A stretch of DNA of 64,000 nucleotides from an uncultured Bacteroidales bacterium (GTDB lineage: Bacteria; Bacteroidota; Bacteroidia; Bacteroidales; UBA932). Location: assembly GCA_934725015.1 (NCBI GenBank), contig CAKVAS010000013.1:15193-79192 (forward strand). Direction: 5' to 3'. The notes under the pieces are model-generated. The model was not told where the DNA came from. It ran no database searches and saw only the letters and a list, made by a program, of their open reading frames with translations. This document shows, in pieces, positions 40,842 to 49,879 of this stretch. A program made the position numbers and the translations under genes. Numbering within the stretch: the stretch's first letter is position 1; every line of letters begins with the position of its first letter.

Positions 40842-43800
40842 ATGAATATCAAGACATTTATTGAGCGGCCGGTGCTTTCGTCGGTCATTTCAATCGTCAT
40901 AGTCCTCGCGGGCCTCATAGCCGTGAAGACACTTCCCGTCGAGCAGTTCCCGGACATCGCGCCGCCTACCATCATGGTGATGACGTCCTACCCGGGAGCG
41001 AGCGCGGAGACTGTGCAGAAAGCAGTCATATCCCCGATCGAGGAGGCCATCAACGGCGTGGAGAACATGGACTATATGTCATCGACCGCGACCAACTCCG
41101 GAAGCGTCGAGATTATGGTCTATTTCCGTCAGGGAACCGACCCGGATATGGCGGCTGTGAACGTCCAGAACAGGATTTCACAGGCAACCGGCTCGCTTCC
41201 GGCGGAGGTAAACCAGATTGGAGTCACGACCGTGAAGCGGCAGAACAGCATGATTAAGGTCATCGACCTGCACGCCACGCCGGAGAGCGGCTATGACACG
41301 AAGTTTCTCGCCAACTACGCCGACCTCAACATCGAGCCTCAGCTCAAGCGAATAAAGGGAGTGGGAAGCGTCGTGCTCCTGTCCGACAAATACGCGATGC
41401 GAATATGGTTCAATCCGGCGGCGATGGCTCATTACCATCTGATTCCGAGCGACATAACGGGAGTGCTTGCGGAGCAGAACATCGAATCCGCCACCGGTTC
41501 CTTCGGTGAGAGCTCAGGTTCGTCGTTCGAGTACATAATGAAATATGCCGGAAGAAAGCAGACACCGGAAGAGTTCGGAGATCTTGTCATCAGCGCTCTT
41601 CCGAACGGGGAGGTCCTCAGGCTCAGGGACGTCGCGCACATAGAGCTCGGAATCGAGTCATACGGCTACAAATCCACCACCGACGGGCATCCGGGAGTGG
41701 AAATGATGGTGTTCCAGACAGCGGGCTCCAATGCGACGCAGGTCGTGAACGACATAGATGCGCTGATTGACGAGGCGCGTGAGACCATGCCCGAGGGACT
41801 TATGATTGACTCCATGCTGAGCATCAACGACTTCCTCTACGCATCCATCAAGGAGGTCATCAAGTCGCTGATTCTCGCCATCCTGCTCGTCGTCCTCGTC
41901 GTCTATTTCTTCCTCCAGGACTTCCGGGCGACGCTCATCCCGACGGTCTCGATTTTCGTCTCGGTCATCGGAACCTTCGCGTTCATGGCTGTGGCCGGGT
42001 TCACGATAAACCTGCTGACCCTCTTCGCGCTCGTGCTCGCCATCGGTACGGTGGTGGATAACGCGATTGTCGTCGTGGAGGCGGTGCAGGCGAAGCTCGA
42101 AATGGGCTACACATCGTCGATGCAGGCCACTCGGGACGCGATGGGCGGCATCACGGCGGCAATTCTCACCTCCACACTCGTCTTCATGGCGGTGTTCATC
42201 CCGGTCTCGATGATGGGCGGAACATCCGGAGTGTTCTACACCCAGTTCGGAATCACGATGGCCGTTGCGGTCGGCATCTCGGCGGTCAACGCCCTCACCC
42301 TCGCCCCGGCCCTCTGCGCCATATTGCTCAAGCCTTATGTCAATGAAAACGGAGAGGAGGTCGATTCGTTCTCAGCAAGGTTCAGGAAAAAGTTCACGAC
42401 GGGCTTCGACAAGGTTGTCGATAGATACAAGGAAGGAGTCAAGTTCTTCATCAAGCGCAGCTGGCTTGTGTGGACGATTGTCGCTGCCTGCGTGGCACTT
42501 CTCGTCTGGCTCATGTCAACGACGAAGACCGGTCTCGTACCGAACGAGGACATGGGCAACATTATGGTCGAGCTTCAGATGGCCCCGGGCACGTCGCTCC
42601 AAAGCACGAACGATGTCCTGATGAAGGCATACGACAGAATAAAGGATATTCCGGAAATCGAAATCACATCGACGGTTTCGGGATATGGGCTCATTTCAGG
42701 CTCAGGCTCGTCTTATGCGAGTCTTACGATAAAGCTGAAGGACTGGTCGGAGCGAAAGGGGAAGGAACACGACGTGAACGCTGTGATAGGCAAGATGATG
42801 GGGCGTCTGTCGGACATCAAGGAGGCTACGATTATCCCGATGGCTCCGCCTATGATCAACGGCTACGGAATGACCAACGGATTCGAGATGTTCCTTCAGG
42901 ACAAGACCGGCGGTGACGTGAACACATTCTTCGGAATATCACAGGATTTCCTTTCGGAACTTCGCAAGAGGCCGGAAATCGCCGAGGCATACAGTTCGTT
43001 CAACCCGAACTACCCGCAGTATCTCGTGGACGTCGAACCGGCGAAGTGCAAGATTGCCGGAGTCTCCCCCGCCACCGTGCTCTCGACAGTCGCAGGATAT
43101 TACGGAGGCCAGTATGTCTCCAACATCAACCGCTTCTCGCGTGTCTATCGTGTGATGATTCAGGCCGACCCGAAATACAGGATGACCCCTCAGACCCTCG
43201 ACGCGACCATGGTGCGCGTGAACAGCGGCGAGATGGCGCCCCTGAGCCAGTTCGTGAAGATTACCAAGGTCTATGGGCCGCAGACGCTCACGAGGTTCAA
43301 TATGTACAACGCCATCGCGGTGAACGGCTCGGCTGCTGACGGGTATTCTTCGGGGGACGCGATTCGCGCCGTGAAGGAGGTCGCCTCGCAGACGCTTCCG
43401 AGAAACTACGGCTACGAGTTCTCCGGACTTGCCCGCGAGGAGGAGCGCAGCTCAAGCAACTCGCTCTATGTCTATCTCATCTGCATCGTGCTCATCTACC
43501 TGATTCTCTGCGCGTTCTACGAAAGTTTCCTCATCCCGCTCGCCGTCATAGTCTCGGTACCTTGCGGTATCATGGGAAGCTTCCTCTTCGCCAAGCTGTT
43601 CGGCCTTGAGAACAACATCTACCTCCAGACGGGAGTCATCATGCTCATCGGCCTGCTCGCCAAGACCGCCATCCTCATCACCGAGTACGCATCCTCAAGG
43701 CGCAAGGCCGGAATGAGCGTGAAGCAGGCCGCCGTCGGAGCCGCGAAGGTCCGTCTCCGCCCTATCCTGATGACCGCCCTGACGATGGTCTTCGGAATGA

Positions 43801-44060
43801 TTCCGATGATGTTCGCGAGCGGCGTCGGCGCGAACGGCAACTCCGCTCTCGGAACGGGCGCGGTCGGAGGAATGCTCATGGGTACGCTGATTCTCCTCTT
43901 CCTCGTGCCGTCGCTTTTCGTGACCTTCGAGAATCTTGAGGAACGGTTCAAGCCCATAAAGTTCGAGAAATCAGAAGATTCGTCCATATCCGAGGAGATA
44001 GAGGGCGTCCGCGAGATGAAGCGTCTCAAGGGCGAGGCCGACAACACGGAGAGGCTTTAG
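40842..44060 (+). CDS. RND (HAE1-type) multidrug efflux permease
   Basis: A 1072-aa inner-membrane drug/H+ antiporter of the AcrB family. It begins 'MNIKTFIERPVLSSVISIVIVLAGLIAV' (TM1, quoted in halves), has the porter-domain start 'PTIMVMTSYPGASAETVQKAV', TM2-6, the central cytoplasmic helix, TM7 near residue 545 and TM8-12. The proton-relay region in TM4 reads 'AIGTVVDNAIVVVEAV', so the usual Asp-Asp pair is Asp-Asn; the TM10 Lys is present in 'GLLAKTAILITEYA'. Length is normal. It is separated from the adaptor by 225 bp of repeats and candidate operators and from the outer-membrane gene by another 275 bp. Confidence 0.94.
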   Translation: MNIKTFIERPVLSSVISIVIVLAGLIAVKTLPVEQFPDIAPPTIMVMTSYPGASAETVQKAVISPIEEAINGVENMDYMSSTATNSGSVEIMVYFRQGTDPDMAAVNVQNRISQATGSLPAEVNQIGVTTVKRQNSMIKVIDLHATPESGYDTKFLANYADLNIEPQLKRIKGVGSVVLLSDKYAMRIWFNPAAMAHYHLIPSDITGVLAEQNIESATGSFGESSGSSFEYIMKYAGRKQTPEEFGDLVISALPNGEVLRLRDVAHIELGIESYGYKSTTDGHPGVEMMVFQTAGSNATQVVNDIDALIDEARETMPEGLMIDSMLSINDFLYASIKEVIKSLILAILLVVLVVYFFLQDFRATLIPTVSIFVSVIGTFAFMAVAGFTINLLTLFALVLAIGTVVDNAIVVVEAVQAKLEMGYTSSMQATRDAMGGITAAILTSTLVFMAVFIPVSMMGGTSGVFYTQFGITMAVAVGISAVNALTLAPALCAILLKPYVNENGEEVDSFSARFRKKFTTGFDKVVDRYKEGVKFFIKRSWLVWTIVAACVALLVWLMSTTKTGLVPNEDMGNIMVELQMAPGTSLQSTNDVLMKAYDRIKDIPEIEITSTVSGYGLISGSGSSYASLTIKLKDWSERKGKEHDVNAVIGKMMGRLSDIKEATIIPMAPPMINGYGMTNGFEMFLQDKTGGDVNTFFGISQDFLSELRKRPEIAEAYSSFNPNYPQYLVDVEPAKCKIAGVSPATVLSTVAGYYGGQYVSNINRFSRVYRVMIQADPKYRMTPQTLDATMVRVNSGEMAPLSQFVKITKVYGPQTLTRFNMYNAIAVNGSAADGYSSGDAIRAVKEVASQTLPRNYGYEFSGLAREEERSSSNSLYVYLICIVLIYLILCAFYESFLIPLAVIVSVPCGIMGSFLFAKLFGLENNIYLQTGVIMLIGLLAKTAILITEYASSRRKAGMSVKQAAVGAAKVRLRPILMTALTMVFGMIPMMFASGVGANGNSALGTGAVGGMLMGTLILLFLVPSLFVTFENLEERFKPIKFEKSEDSSISEEIEGVREMKRLKGEADNTERL

Positions 44061-44067
44061 GGCATTT

Positions 44068-44314
44068 TGTCATTTCAACCGGATCACCAAGTCACACCTT
44101 GTCATTTCGACCGGATTACCAAGTCACACTTTGTCATTTCGACCGGATTTCTCCTTGTCATTTCGACCGAGCGAAGCGAGTGGAGAAATCTTAAGTCCGG
44201 ACCAATCATTGACATAAGATCAAAGATGTCTCACTTCGTTCGACATGACAAGAATTGTTCGGCATGACAAGAATTGTTCGGCATGACAAAAACAATTTCG
44301 GCATGACAAGAAAA
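44068..44314. repeat. Tandem half-palindrome array (family B), locus 2, both orientations
   Basis: Three partial units (TTGTCATTTCGACCGGAT and variants, about 44068-44150) lead into a full palindromic element (CATTTCGACCGAGCGAAGCG through GAGAAATCT, 44155-44191). After a short gap an inverted element (AAAGATGTCTCACTTCGTTCGACATGAC, 44222-44249, in pieces) is followed by inverted half units (TTGTTCGGCATGACAAGAA, twice, then a third). The array fills most of the space between the permease and the outer-membrane factor gene. Confidence 0.85.
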
Positions 44315-44335
44315 AGACAAAACAATAAGGAATAT

Positions 44336-45724
44336 ATGAAAAAAGCAATATTATATGTCGCCGCGCTGATGATGACCGTCAGCTGCGGAATATACAAGAA
44401 ATACGAACGTCCGGAAACCGTCACTGCCGACTCGGCGCTCTTCGGAGCCGTCGTCACCGACACCAGCTCCCTAGCCGACTTAGGCTGGCGCGAGCTCTTC
44501 ACCGACCCGCTGCTGCAGGAGCTGATTCAGACGGCCCTCGACAACAACACGGACATGAAGAAGGCCCGGCTGAGCGTCGAGCAGGCCTACGAGGGACTCC
44601 GCATGGCCCGTCTCGCCTACATCCCAACAGTCGGCCTTGCCCCGCAGGGCTCTGTCGGAAACTTCAACAGCAGCTTCCTCGACGGCGGAGTCAACACCGG
44701 AGCGGCATGGAACTGGACGGTTCCGTTCACCGCGAGCTGGGAGCTTGACATCTTCGGCAAGCTGACCAACCGCAAGCGTCAGGCGAAGGTGAACTACGAC
44801 ATGGCCGGCGACTACGCGCTCGCCGTCCGCACCGGTCTCATCGCCGGGGTCGCAACCCAGTACTACACCCTCCTGATGCTTGACGAGCAGCTCTCCTTCA
44901 CCCGCGAGACCGTGGAGAAATATGCAAGCAGCGTGGAAGTGCTCAAGGCCATGATGTCTGCCGGAATGGCGAATCAGGTGGCAGTCTCGCAGATGGAAGG
45001 GGCATGGTGCGCCGCATCCGCCTCCGCCGAAAGCCTCGCGCAGTCAATCACCGAGCTTGAGAACAGCCTCTGCGCCCTCCTCGTCCAGCCCCCGCACGCC
45101 ATAGTGCGCGGCAAGTTCACCGACTCGAACTTTCCTTCCGAGCTCAAGACCGGAGTTCCGGCCCGGCTGCTCGAACGCCGCCCGGACATACGCTCCGCCG
45201 AGAACGCCCTCGCGTCGGCCTATTACGGAGTCAATGTCGCCAAGGCCTCGCTCCTCCCATCCATCAGCCTTTCCGGACAGGCCGGATGGACGAACAACCT
45301 CAGCGGCACAATCATGAACCCGACAGGTCTCGTCCTCGGCGCCGCCGCATCTCTCTTCCAGCCGCTCTTTCAGGGAGGAGCCCTGCGCGGTCAGCTTCGC
45401 ATCTCCAGGTCGCAGATGGAGCAGGCCCGCCTGACCCTCGTCCAGACCATCCTCGATGCCGGGGCCGAGGTCAACACCGCCCTTTCTCTCTACCAGACGG
45501 CTCTGAACAAGGAGCAGTGGCGCGACCGCCAGATTGAGTCGCTGTCCTCGGCCCTGGAGAACACCGAGATGCTCATGCGCTACACTTCGACCACCTATCT
45601 GGAAGTGCTGACCGCACAGCAGTCGCTGCTCGGCGCCGAGACCGGCCGGGCGGCGGACAGGTTGGAGAAGGCGACGGCGGTAATTAATCTCTACCGCGCC
45701 CTCGGCGGAGGAGGGGATGAATAA
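44336..45724 (+). CDS. TolC/NodT-type outer-membrane efflux lipoprotein
   Basis: A 462-aa outer-membrane factor from the ATG at 44336, which gives the lipoprotein signal 'MKKAILYVAALMMTVSC'; the open frame before it lies in the repeat array and is not coding. NodT-family motifs are 'LGWRELFTDPLLQELIQTALDNNTDMKKARLSVEQA' (in pieces), 'ASWELDIFGKLTNRKRQAK', 'LLERRPDIRSAENALASAYYGVNVAKASLLPSISL' and 'STTYLEVLTAQQSLL'. It is the exit channel of the tripartite pump. Its stop codon coincides with the start of a family A repeat. Confidence 0.92.
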   Translation: MKKAILYVAALMMTVSCGIYKKYERPETVTADSALFGAVVTDTSSLADLGWRELFTDPLLQELIQTALDNNTDMKKARLSVEQAYEGLRMARLAYIPTVGLAPQGSVGNFNSSFLDGGVNTGAAWNWTVPFTASWELDIFGKLTNRKRQAKVNYDMAGDYALAVRTGLIAGVATQYYTLLMLDEQLSFTRETVEKYASSVEVLKAMMSAGMANQVAVSQMEGAWCAASASAESLAQSITELENSLCALLVQPPHAIVRGKFTDSNFPSELKTGVPARLLERRPDIRSAENALASAYYGVNVAKASLLPSISLSGQAGWTNNLSGTIMNPTGLVLGAAASLFQPLFQGGALRGQLRISRSQMEQARLTLVQTILDAGAEVNTALSLYQTALNKEQWRDRQIESLSSALENTEMLMRYTSTTYLEVLTAQQSLLGAETGRAADRLEKATAVINLYRALGGGGDE

Positions 45725-45832
45725 ATGGCGGTCTGCCGCGTTGCAAAAGCCCTCGAAATCCTCACAACCGCCAAGGTTGCTCCGGTTTCGAGGGCTTTGT
45801 GCGCCTTGCATCCCATCCTTTTCCTCATCCCC
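45722..45832. repeat. Palindromic gene-end repeat (family A), full copy
   Basis: Begins within the stop codon of the outer-membrane factor gene. Conserved blocks GGATGGGATGCAAGGCGCAC and GCAACC..GGTTGTGAGGATTT are read on the minus strand. Inner arms are AAAGCCCTCGAAA and TTTCGAGGGCTTT, an exact 13-bp complement that no other copy shares. Confidence 0.88.
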
Positions 45833-45836
45833 CTGC

Positions 45837-46016
45837 TCAGCGGCGAATCAAGTAAATCGAGACAAGTTCAGGATAGAATCCGTTGAACAACAGTTCGTCA
45901 AGAGACAGGTTTTCCACAATGTCATGCACTTCAGAACAGTACATCGGCAACAGTTCAAACACTGCCGTGCGCCCGGTCAGAGACTGCGTGACTTTCTTCA
46001 GCATCGCAAACTGAGG
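45837..46016 (-). pseudogene. Remnant of an AAA_14/DUF4143-type ATPase
   Basis: On the minus strand the frame from about 46013 to the TGA at 45837 encodes 'QFAMLKKVTQSLTGRTAVFELLP' (in pieces), then 'DELLFNGFYPEL' and a stop. This is the middle part of the AAA_14 ATPases common in Bacteroidales ('QFxLMKxVxQSLAGRxAxFELLP', 'LLFxGGYPxL'). The ATP-binding N-terminus and the DUF4143 C-terminus are missing. The fragment begins directly where the flavodoxin gene ends, so it was probably cut by insertion or deletion there. Confidence 0.7.
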
Positions 46017-46553
46017 TTATTCTTTGACGGTTTCCAAGTAGTCTAATAACGGAAGCAAATATTTTTTATCTGTCCAATCGCAGCTTTTTCCTACCGCGCA
46101 CATAAGCGCTTTCATCCACGGCTCGTATGTATCAGGATCCTTTTCTGCTATCGACCTTTGAAGCATTTTGCACATAGTCCTGTCCATAAAGCTCATCTTA
46201 CTCATATCCCAGGCGCCTCTTCCGTAAAAAAGCGGAATCCCCTTTAAGTTTCCTGTCAGATTGCGCGCTTTTATTTCTTCAAACGCACTCTCGTCATAAG
46301 GAGAGGCTCCAACACAAAATATCGCTACTTTCTTATTTTTCAGACTCTCTATATTCTTCTTCAAGAAAGGCAATCCCGCTATTCCGGAGGCATATATACT
46401 GCTGCATAATATGATTGTGTCGTACTGTAATATATCATTCAGCACGGCATCGCTTGTCTTTATGCATGGAAAGCCGGTCATGCTCTGGAGCCACTGGGCA
46501 TATTTCTGAGCAGCGCCATATTTAGATTTGTAAATGATAATTCCCTTTTTCAT
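46017..46553 (-). CDS. Flavodoxin-domain protein (HemG-like)
   Basis: A 178-aa flavoprotein; start at 46553 (MKKGIIIYKSKYGAAQKYAQWL) where the flavodoxin fold begins. The FMN phosphate-binding loop is 'YKSKYGAAQKYA' (T/S-x-T/Y-G-x-T type); 'DTIILCSSIYASGIAGLPFLKKNI' and 'VAIFCVGASPYDES' provide the other loops. The pattern is that of the flavodoxin_5 family including protoporphyrinogen oxidase HemG, though the role here is unknown. Base composition is clearly AT-richer than the neighbours, and it abuts an ATPase remnant, both consistent with horizontal acquisition. A weak promoter (TATTACCTTTA) may lie near 46690. Confidence 0.78.
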   Translation of the reverse strand: MKKGIIIYKSKYGAAQKYAQWLQSMTGFPCIKTSDAVLNDILQYDTIILCSSIYASGIAGLPFLKKNIESLKNKKVAIFCVGASPYDESAFEEIKARNLTGNLKGIPLFYGRGAWDMSKMSFMDRTMCKMLQRSIAEKDPDTYEPWMKALMCAVGKSCDWTDKKYLLPLLDYLETVKE

Positions 46554-46782
46554 GTCTGATCCCTTTCTGCGAATATTAGTTGCCCTGCGTTTTGTAGTCT
46601 TATTTTCGACGTCAGCCGATAATAACGACCACCCGGAGACCGTGGCATAAGCATGCCGGTGAGAGTGGTCGTAAAACGCGGTAAAGGTAATATATAATTG
46701 CGGATATAGCAACAGCTGAAAAGCGGTAAATTTTGAACTTGAGATCGCTGAAATTTGTGGTAGCAGCCCACCCTGCGGTCTT

Positions 46783-48198
46783 TTACTTGCCGGTCCACCA
46801 GCGCTCTATTTCCTCGAGTGACTTGCCGGTTGTCTCGGGAACGAGCTTCCACATGATCAGGAGGTACGGGATGCACATCAGGGCGAAGAGGAAGAATGTG
46901 CCGGCAGGGGCGAACGGCGGAACGTTGGCGAGAAGCCACGGGGTGAGCTGTCCGATGAGGTAGGTGCCGACCCAGAGGGCGAGCCCCGCTATGGACATCG
47001 CCGTGCCACGGACATTGTTCGGATACATCTCCGACAGGAGGACGAACACCACGGCACTGATGGAAATAGCGCAGCAGAAGACATAGAAGAGGAAGAACAC
47101 GAGCATGAAGATGCTTCCGAGCCGCTCCGGGAATATGAAGTAGAAGCCTATCATAATCAGAGACAGTATCATGCCGGAGACTCCCCAATAGACGAGCTTC
47201 TTCCGTCCCACCTTGTCGATGATGAGGAGGGCGATGACAGTCGTGAGCATATTCACCACGCCGACCAGAACCTGCGAGAAGAGCGCGTCGCCGGAAGCGA
47301 GTCCGGCCTCCTTGAAGATTTCCGGGCCATAGTAGAGCACGGCGTTCACGCCCATGAACTGACCGAGAATCGCGATTGCGGAGCCTATGAGGACGGCCTT
47401 CATGATGCCCGGGGAAAGCAGGGCCTTCCACTCCGACTTGACCTCTCCGCTGATGGACTTCTCCGTGACGGTCTTCTGGCGCTCGGCCTCGTCCGCCGTC
47501 AGATAGATGCGCTGAAGCACGGCCGTGGCCTCCGCACCCCGTCCCCTGACGATAAGCCAGCGGGGACTCTCCGGGATGAGAAATATGATGAAGAAGAACA
47601 GCAGGGCCGGGATGGTCTCGGAGCCGAGCATTCCGCGCCAGTACTCATCGACCATCAGCCTGTTCATGAACTCGGACGAGAACCTCCGCGACGGGTCGGC
47701 CGCCGCGCCCTCCGCTATGCCGAGAATCCAGAAATTGATGAGATAGGCGAAGAGGAAGCCCACGGTGATGGCGAGCTGGTAGAGCGAAACGAGAGTTCCG
47801 CGCTTCTCGGCCATCGCTACCTCGGAGATGTAAATCGGCGAGACGATGGACACGACTCCGATGCCCACGCCGCCTATTATCCTATAGACGACAAGCCCAG
47901 TGAGACTGTTGCAGACCGCACAGCCAATCGCCGACAGACTGAACATGAACGCAGAGAAGAGCATGGCCTTCTTGCGCCCGAAACGGTCGCTGAGCACGCC
48001 GGCGGAGGCCACTCCGATGATGGAGCCGATGAGCGCACAGCCGACATACCATCCGAGCTGCATCGTGTCGAGGCCGAACTGTTCCGCGACCTTGGTCGTC
48101 GTGCCGGAAATCACGGCCGTGTCATACCCGAACAGAATCCCTCCGATTGCCGCGACAACCGAAAGGAATATCACATATCCAACATTTTCTTTTTTCAT
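46783..48198 (-). CDS. Sugar:H+ symporter (XylE-like MFS sugar porter)
   Basis: A 471-aa sugar porter of the major facilitator superfamily. Signatures: 'GGILFGYDTAVISGT' in TM1, 'GVLSDRFGRKKAMLF' (D-R-x-G-R-R/K), 'RIIGGVGIGVVSIVSPIYISEVAMAEKRGTLVSLYQLAIT' (in pieces, including the P-x-Y-I-x-E motif), 'PESPRWLIVRGR' at the end of the first half, 'DKVGRKKLVYWG', and the C-terminal 'VPETTGKSLEEIERWW'. It imports a hexose or pentose. Gene order (symporter, DUF4434 protein, AGE epimerase) and common orientation suggest one sugar-use cluster controlled by the divergent ROK regulator. Confidence 0.92.
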   Translation of the reverse strand: MKKENVGYVIFLSVVAAIGGILFGYDTAVISGTTTKVAEQFGLDTMQLGWYVGCALIGSIIGVASAGVLSDRFGRKKAMLFSAFMFSLSAIGCAVCNSLTGLVVYRIIGGVGIGVVSIVSPIYISEVAMAEKRGTLVSLYQLAITVGFLFAYLINFWILGIAEGAAADPSRRFSSEFMNRLMVDEYWRGMLGSETIPALLFFFIIFLIPESPRWLIVRGRGAEATAVLQRIYLTADEAERQKTVTEKSISGEVKSEWKALLSPGIMKAVLIGSAIAILGQFMGVNAVLYYGPEIFKEAGLASGDALFSQVLVGVVNMLTTVIALLIIDKVGRKKLVYWGVSGMILSLIMIGFYFIFPERLGSIFMLVFFLFYVFCCAISISAVVFVLLSEMYPNNVRGTAMSIAGLALWVGTYLIGQLTPWLLANVPPFAPAGTFFLFALMCIPYLLIMWKLVPETTGKSLEEIERWWTGK

Positions 48199-48231
48199 AT
48201 TTTTCGTTTTATTCTCTTTTCATATACAATT

Positions 48232-48460
48232 TCCTGTCATCTCGAACGCTTCCCTGTCATTCGAATACATCCCTGTCATTTCGAACGCTTCCCTGTCATT
48301 TCGAACGCTTCCCTGTCATTTCGAACGCTTCCCTGTCATTTCGAACGCTTCCCTGTCATTTCGAACGCAGTGAGAAATCTTTGTGCAACCACTCACAAGC
48401 GGCTCAGGCCAAATAAAGATTCCTCGACTCCACTTCGTTCCGCTCGGAATGACATAAGAA
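48232..48460. repeat. Tandem half-palindrome array (family B), locus 3
   Basis: Six units of 19-20 bp (TCCCTGTCATTTCGAACGCT; the first two degenerate) from 48232 are followed by a full element at 48350 (CATTTCGAACGCAGTGAGAA...ATCTTTGTGCAA). About 30 bp later an inverted element (GATTCCTCGACTCCACTTCG through GGAATGACATAAG, 48418-48460) follows. Four units are identical, so the expansion is recent. The array is upstream of the sugar porter and next to a family A copy. Confidence 0.88.
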
Positions 48461-48501
48461 AGACTCGTCCGAAGCCCCGATAGCACAAAGACTTGGGGAA
48501 A

Positions 48502-48620
48502 GGGGATGAAGAAAAAGATGGGATGCAAGGCGCACTGGGGATTTCAACACCGGAGCAACCTTATGGTTGTGAGGATTTGAAATTCACATGCAACGAAGCA
48601 GACCGCTTTTTATTCGCCCC
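48502..48620. repeat. Palindromic gene-end repeat (family A), full copy
   Basis: Outer arms GGGGATGAAGAAAAAG (48502) and CTTTTTATTCGCCCC (ending 48620) pair; the centre is GCAACC-TTAT-GGTTGT; the inner arms GGGATTTCAACACC and GGATTTGAAATTC pair. The last three codons and stop of the DUF4434 protein gene lie within the right arm. Confidence 0.9.
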
Positions 48621-49701
48621 GTAACTCAAAGTATTCGCAATAGCGGTCATACAGATGCCCCGCCTGGAGATACGCCGACTGCGGAGACATGAAGTGCGAG
48701 AACTCGAAGGTTATGGCCTTGTCGTAGCCGCAGCGGGCCGCCGCCTCCAGTTTCATGCGCAGCTTGTCGAACTTAATCGGGAGGAAATGAATCGGCATAT
48801 CGCGGTCGAAGGTCTCCGCGTTGGTCCAGCACTGCATACCGTACTTGTCCGCGAGCTTCTTGTTCACGGAAAAGAAAGCGTCAAGCTCGTCGTAGTCGAT
48901 GTGCCCGTCCTGAAACGCCACGGCATCAACGACGTCGTGTATGCCGTCAAAAATCTCGTTCCACTCGCGCTCGTGCTCCTCGACGGAAACCGCATCCTCG
49001 CGGGTCTTGAGATTCGTGCCCATCACGGCCTTCTTTCCGTCAATCCAAGGCGAGATGAACGTCGGAAGCCCTCCGGAAACATCCTTGCACTGCTTGCCCA
49101 TAGCATGGAAGGCATCGACCGCGCCCTTGGTCTTGCGGCTGATTTCAGTGCTGATGTACCAGCCTCCGAAGCTGTCGTACTTCTCGCCGTACATCTTCCA
49201 GACCTCGTCTATGACATATTTGTTCATCTCGATTTCCGAAGACATATCCCCCGTGTCCCAGTACTTTCCGGAATCATAAAGTCCGAACCAGAACTTCATC
49301 CCGTATTTCTGCGCAAGACGCAGGAACATATCGATAAGGTCCACCGAAGGCATATAGCACCCCTTTTTCAGGAGATACGGCGACGGATAGGTTATGAACT
49401 TGCGGTAGCCGGAGCGAATGCAGATTACCGTGTCTATGCCAATCGACTTCATATAGCGGAAATCCCTGTCCCATTCCTTCTCGCCCCAGTTCTGATGCGG
49501 GATGTCGTGGGAAATCTCGTCAAGGAAAGTTCCGGTGATGCGGAGTCCCTGAGCCTTGGGAACTATGAGCCCGGAGCCGGAAGCCCCGGCGCACACGTCA
49601 TTTTCATCGGTCCGTCCGCACGCTGTCGGCAAGACCGACGAGACGGCCGCCGCCGAAGCCGCCGCCGCCACAGTTTTCAAAAAACCTCGTCTATCTGTCA
49701 T
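48610..49701 (-). CDS. Tat-exported DUF4434-like putative glycoside hydrolase
   Basis: A 363-aa protein with a twin-arginine signal ('TDRRGFLKTVAAAASAAAVSS', about residues 2-22) followed by a Cys-containing stretch. The mature part begins 'LRITGTFLDEISHDIPHQNWGEKEWDRDFRYMKSIGIDTVI' (in pieces), the entry of a TIM-barrel of the DUF4434 type, with 'KFWFGLYDSGKYWD', 'FGGWYISTEI' (a likely catalytic Glu) and 'WTNAETFDRDMP' (another Glu). Related families are presumed glycosidases; activity is unproven. The C-terminal codons are supplied by a family A repeat. It lies between the AGE epimerase and the symporter genes. Confidence 0.72.
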   Translation of the reverse strand: MTDRRGFLKTVAAAASAAAVSSVLPTACGRTDENDVCAGASGSGLIVPKAQGLRITGTFLDEISHDIPHQNWGEKEWDRDFRYMKSIGIDTVICIRSGYRKFITYPSPYLLKKGCYMPSVDLIDMFLRLAQKYGMKFWFGLYDSGKYWDTGDMSSEIEMNKYVIDEVWKMYGEKYDSFGGWYISTEISRKTKGAVDAFHAMGKQCKDVSGGLPTFISPWIDGKKAVMGTNLKTREDAVSVEEHEREWNEIFDGIHDVVDAVAFQDGHIDYDELDAFFSVNKKLADKYGMQCWTNAETFDRDMPIHFLPIKFDKLRMKLEAAARCGYDKAITFEFSHFMSPQSAYLQAGHLYDRYCEYFELRGE

Positions 49702-49756
49702 ATAACTATTTTTCTTAGTATCACTTAACCATCACTTTAACAATAAGCTTAAAGAA

Positions 49757-49876
49757 AGGGGATGAAGAAAAGGATAAGATGCAAGGCGCGCCGGGGATTT
49801 CAATACCGGAGCAACCTCCCGGTTGTGAGGATTTGAAATTCACACGCAACGAAGCAGATTGCCTTTTATTCGCCCC
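49757..49876. repeat. Palindromic gene-end repeat (family A), full copy
   Basis: Outer arms GGGGATGAAGAAAAGG and CCTTTTATTCGCCCC, centre GCAACC-TCCC-GGTTGT, inner arms GGGATTTCAATACC and GGATTTGAAATTC. Close to the copy at 48502-48620 but with paired changes in the outer stem. It ends 3 bp from the stop of the AGE epimerase gene. Confidence 0.9.
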
Positions 49877-49879
49877 GCC

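Noticed and set aside
48232..48400. Possible CRISPR array
   Set aside because: Units of about 20 bp are joined directly with no unique spacers and no cas genes are near; it is a tandem repeat.
48655..49728. 357-codon plus-strand frame opposite the DUF4434 gene
   Set aside because: No signal or domain; antisense to a protein with a twin-arginine signal and barrel motifs.
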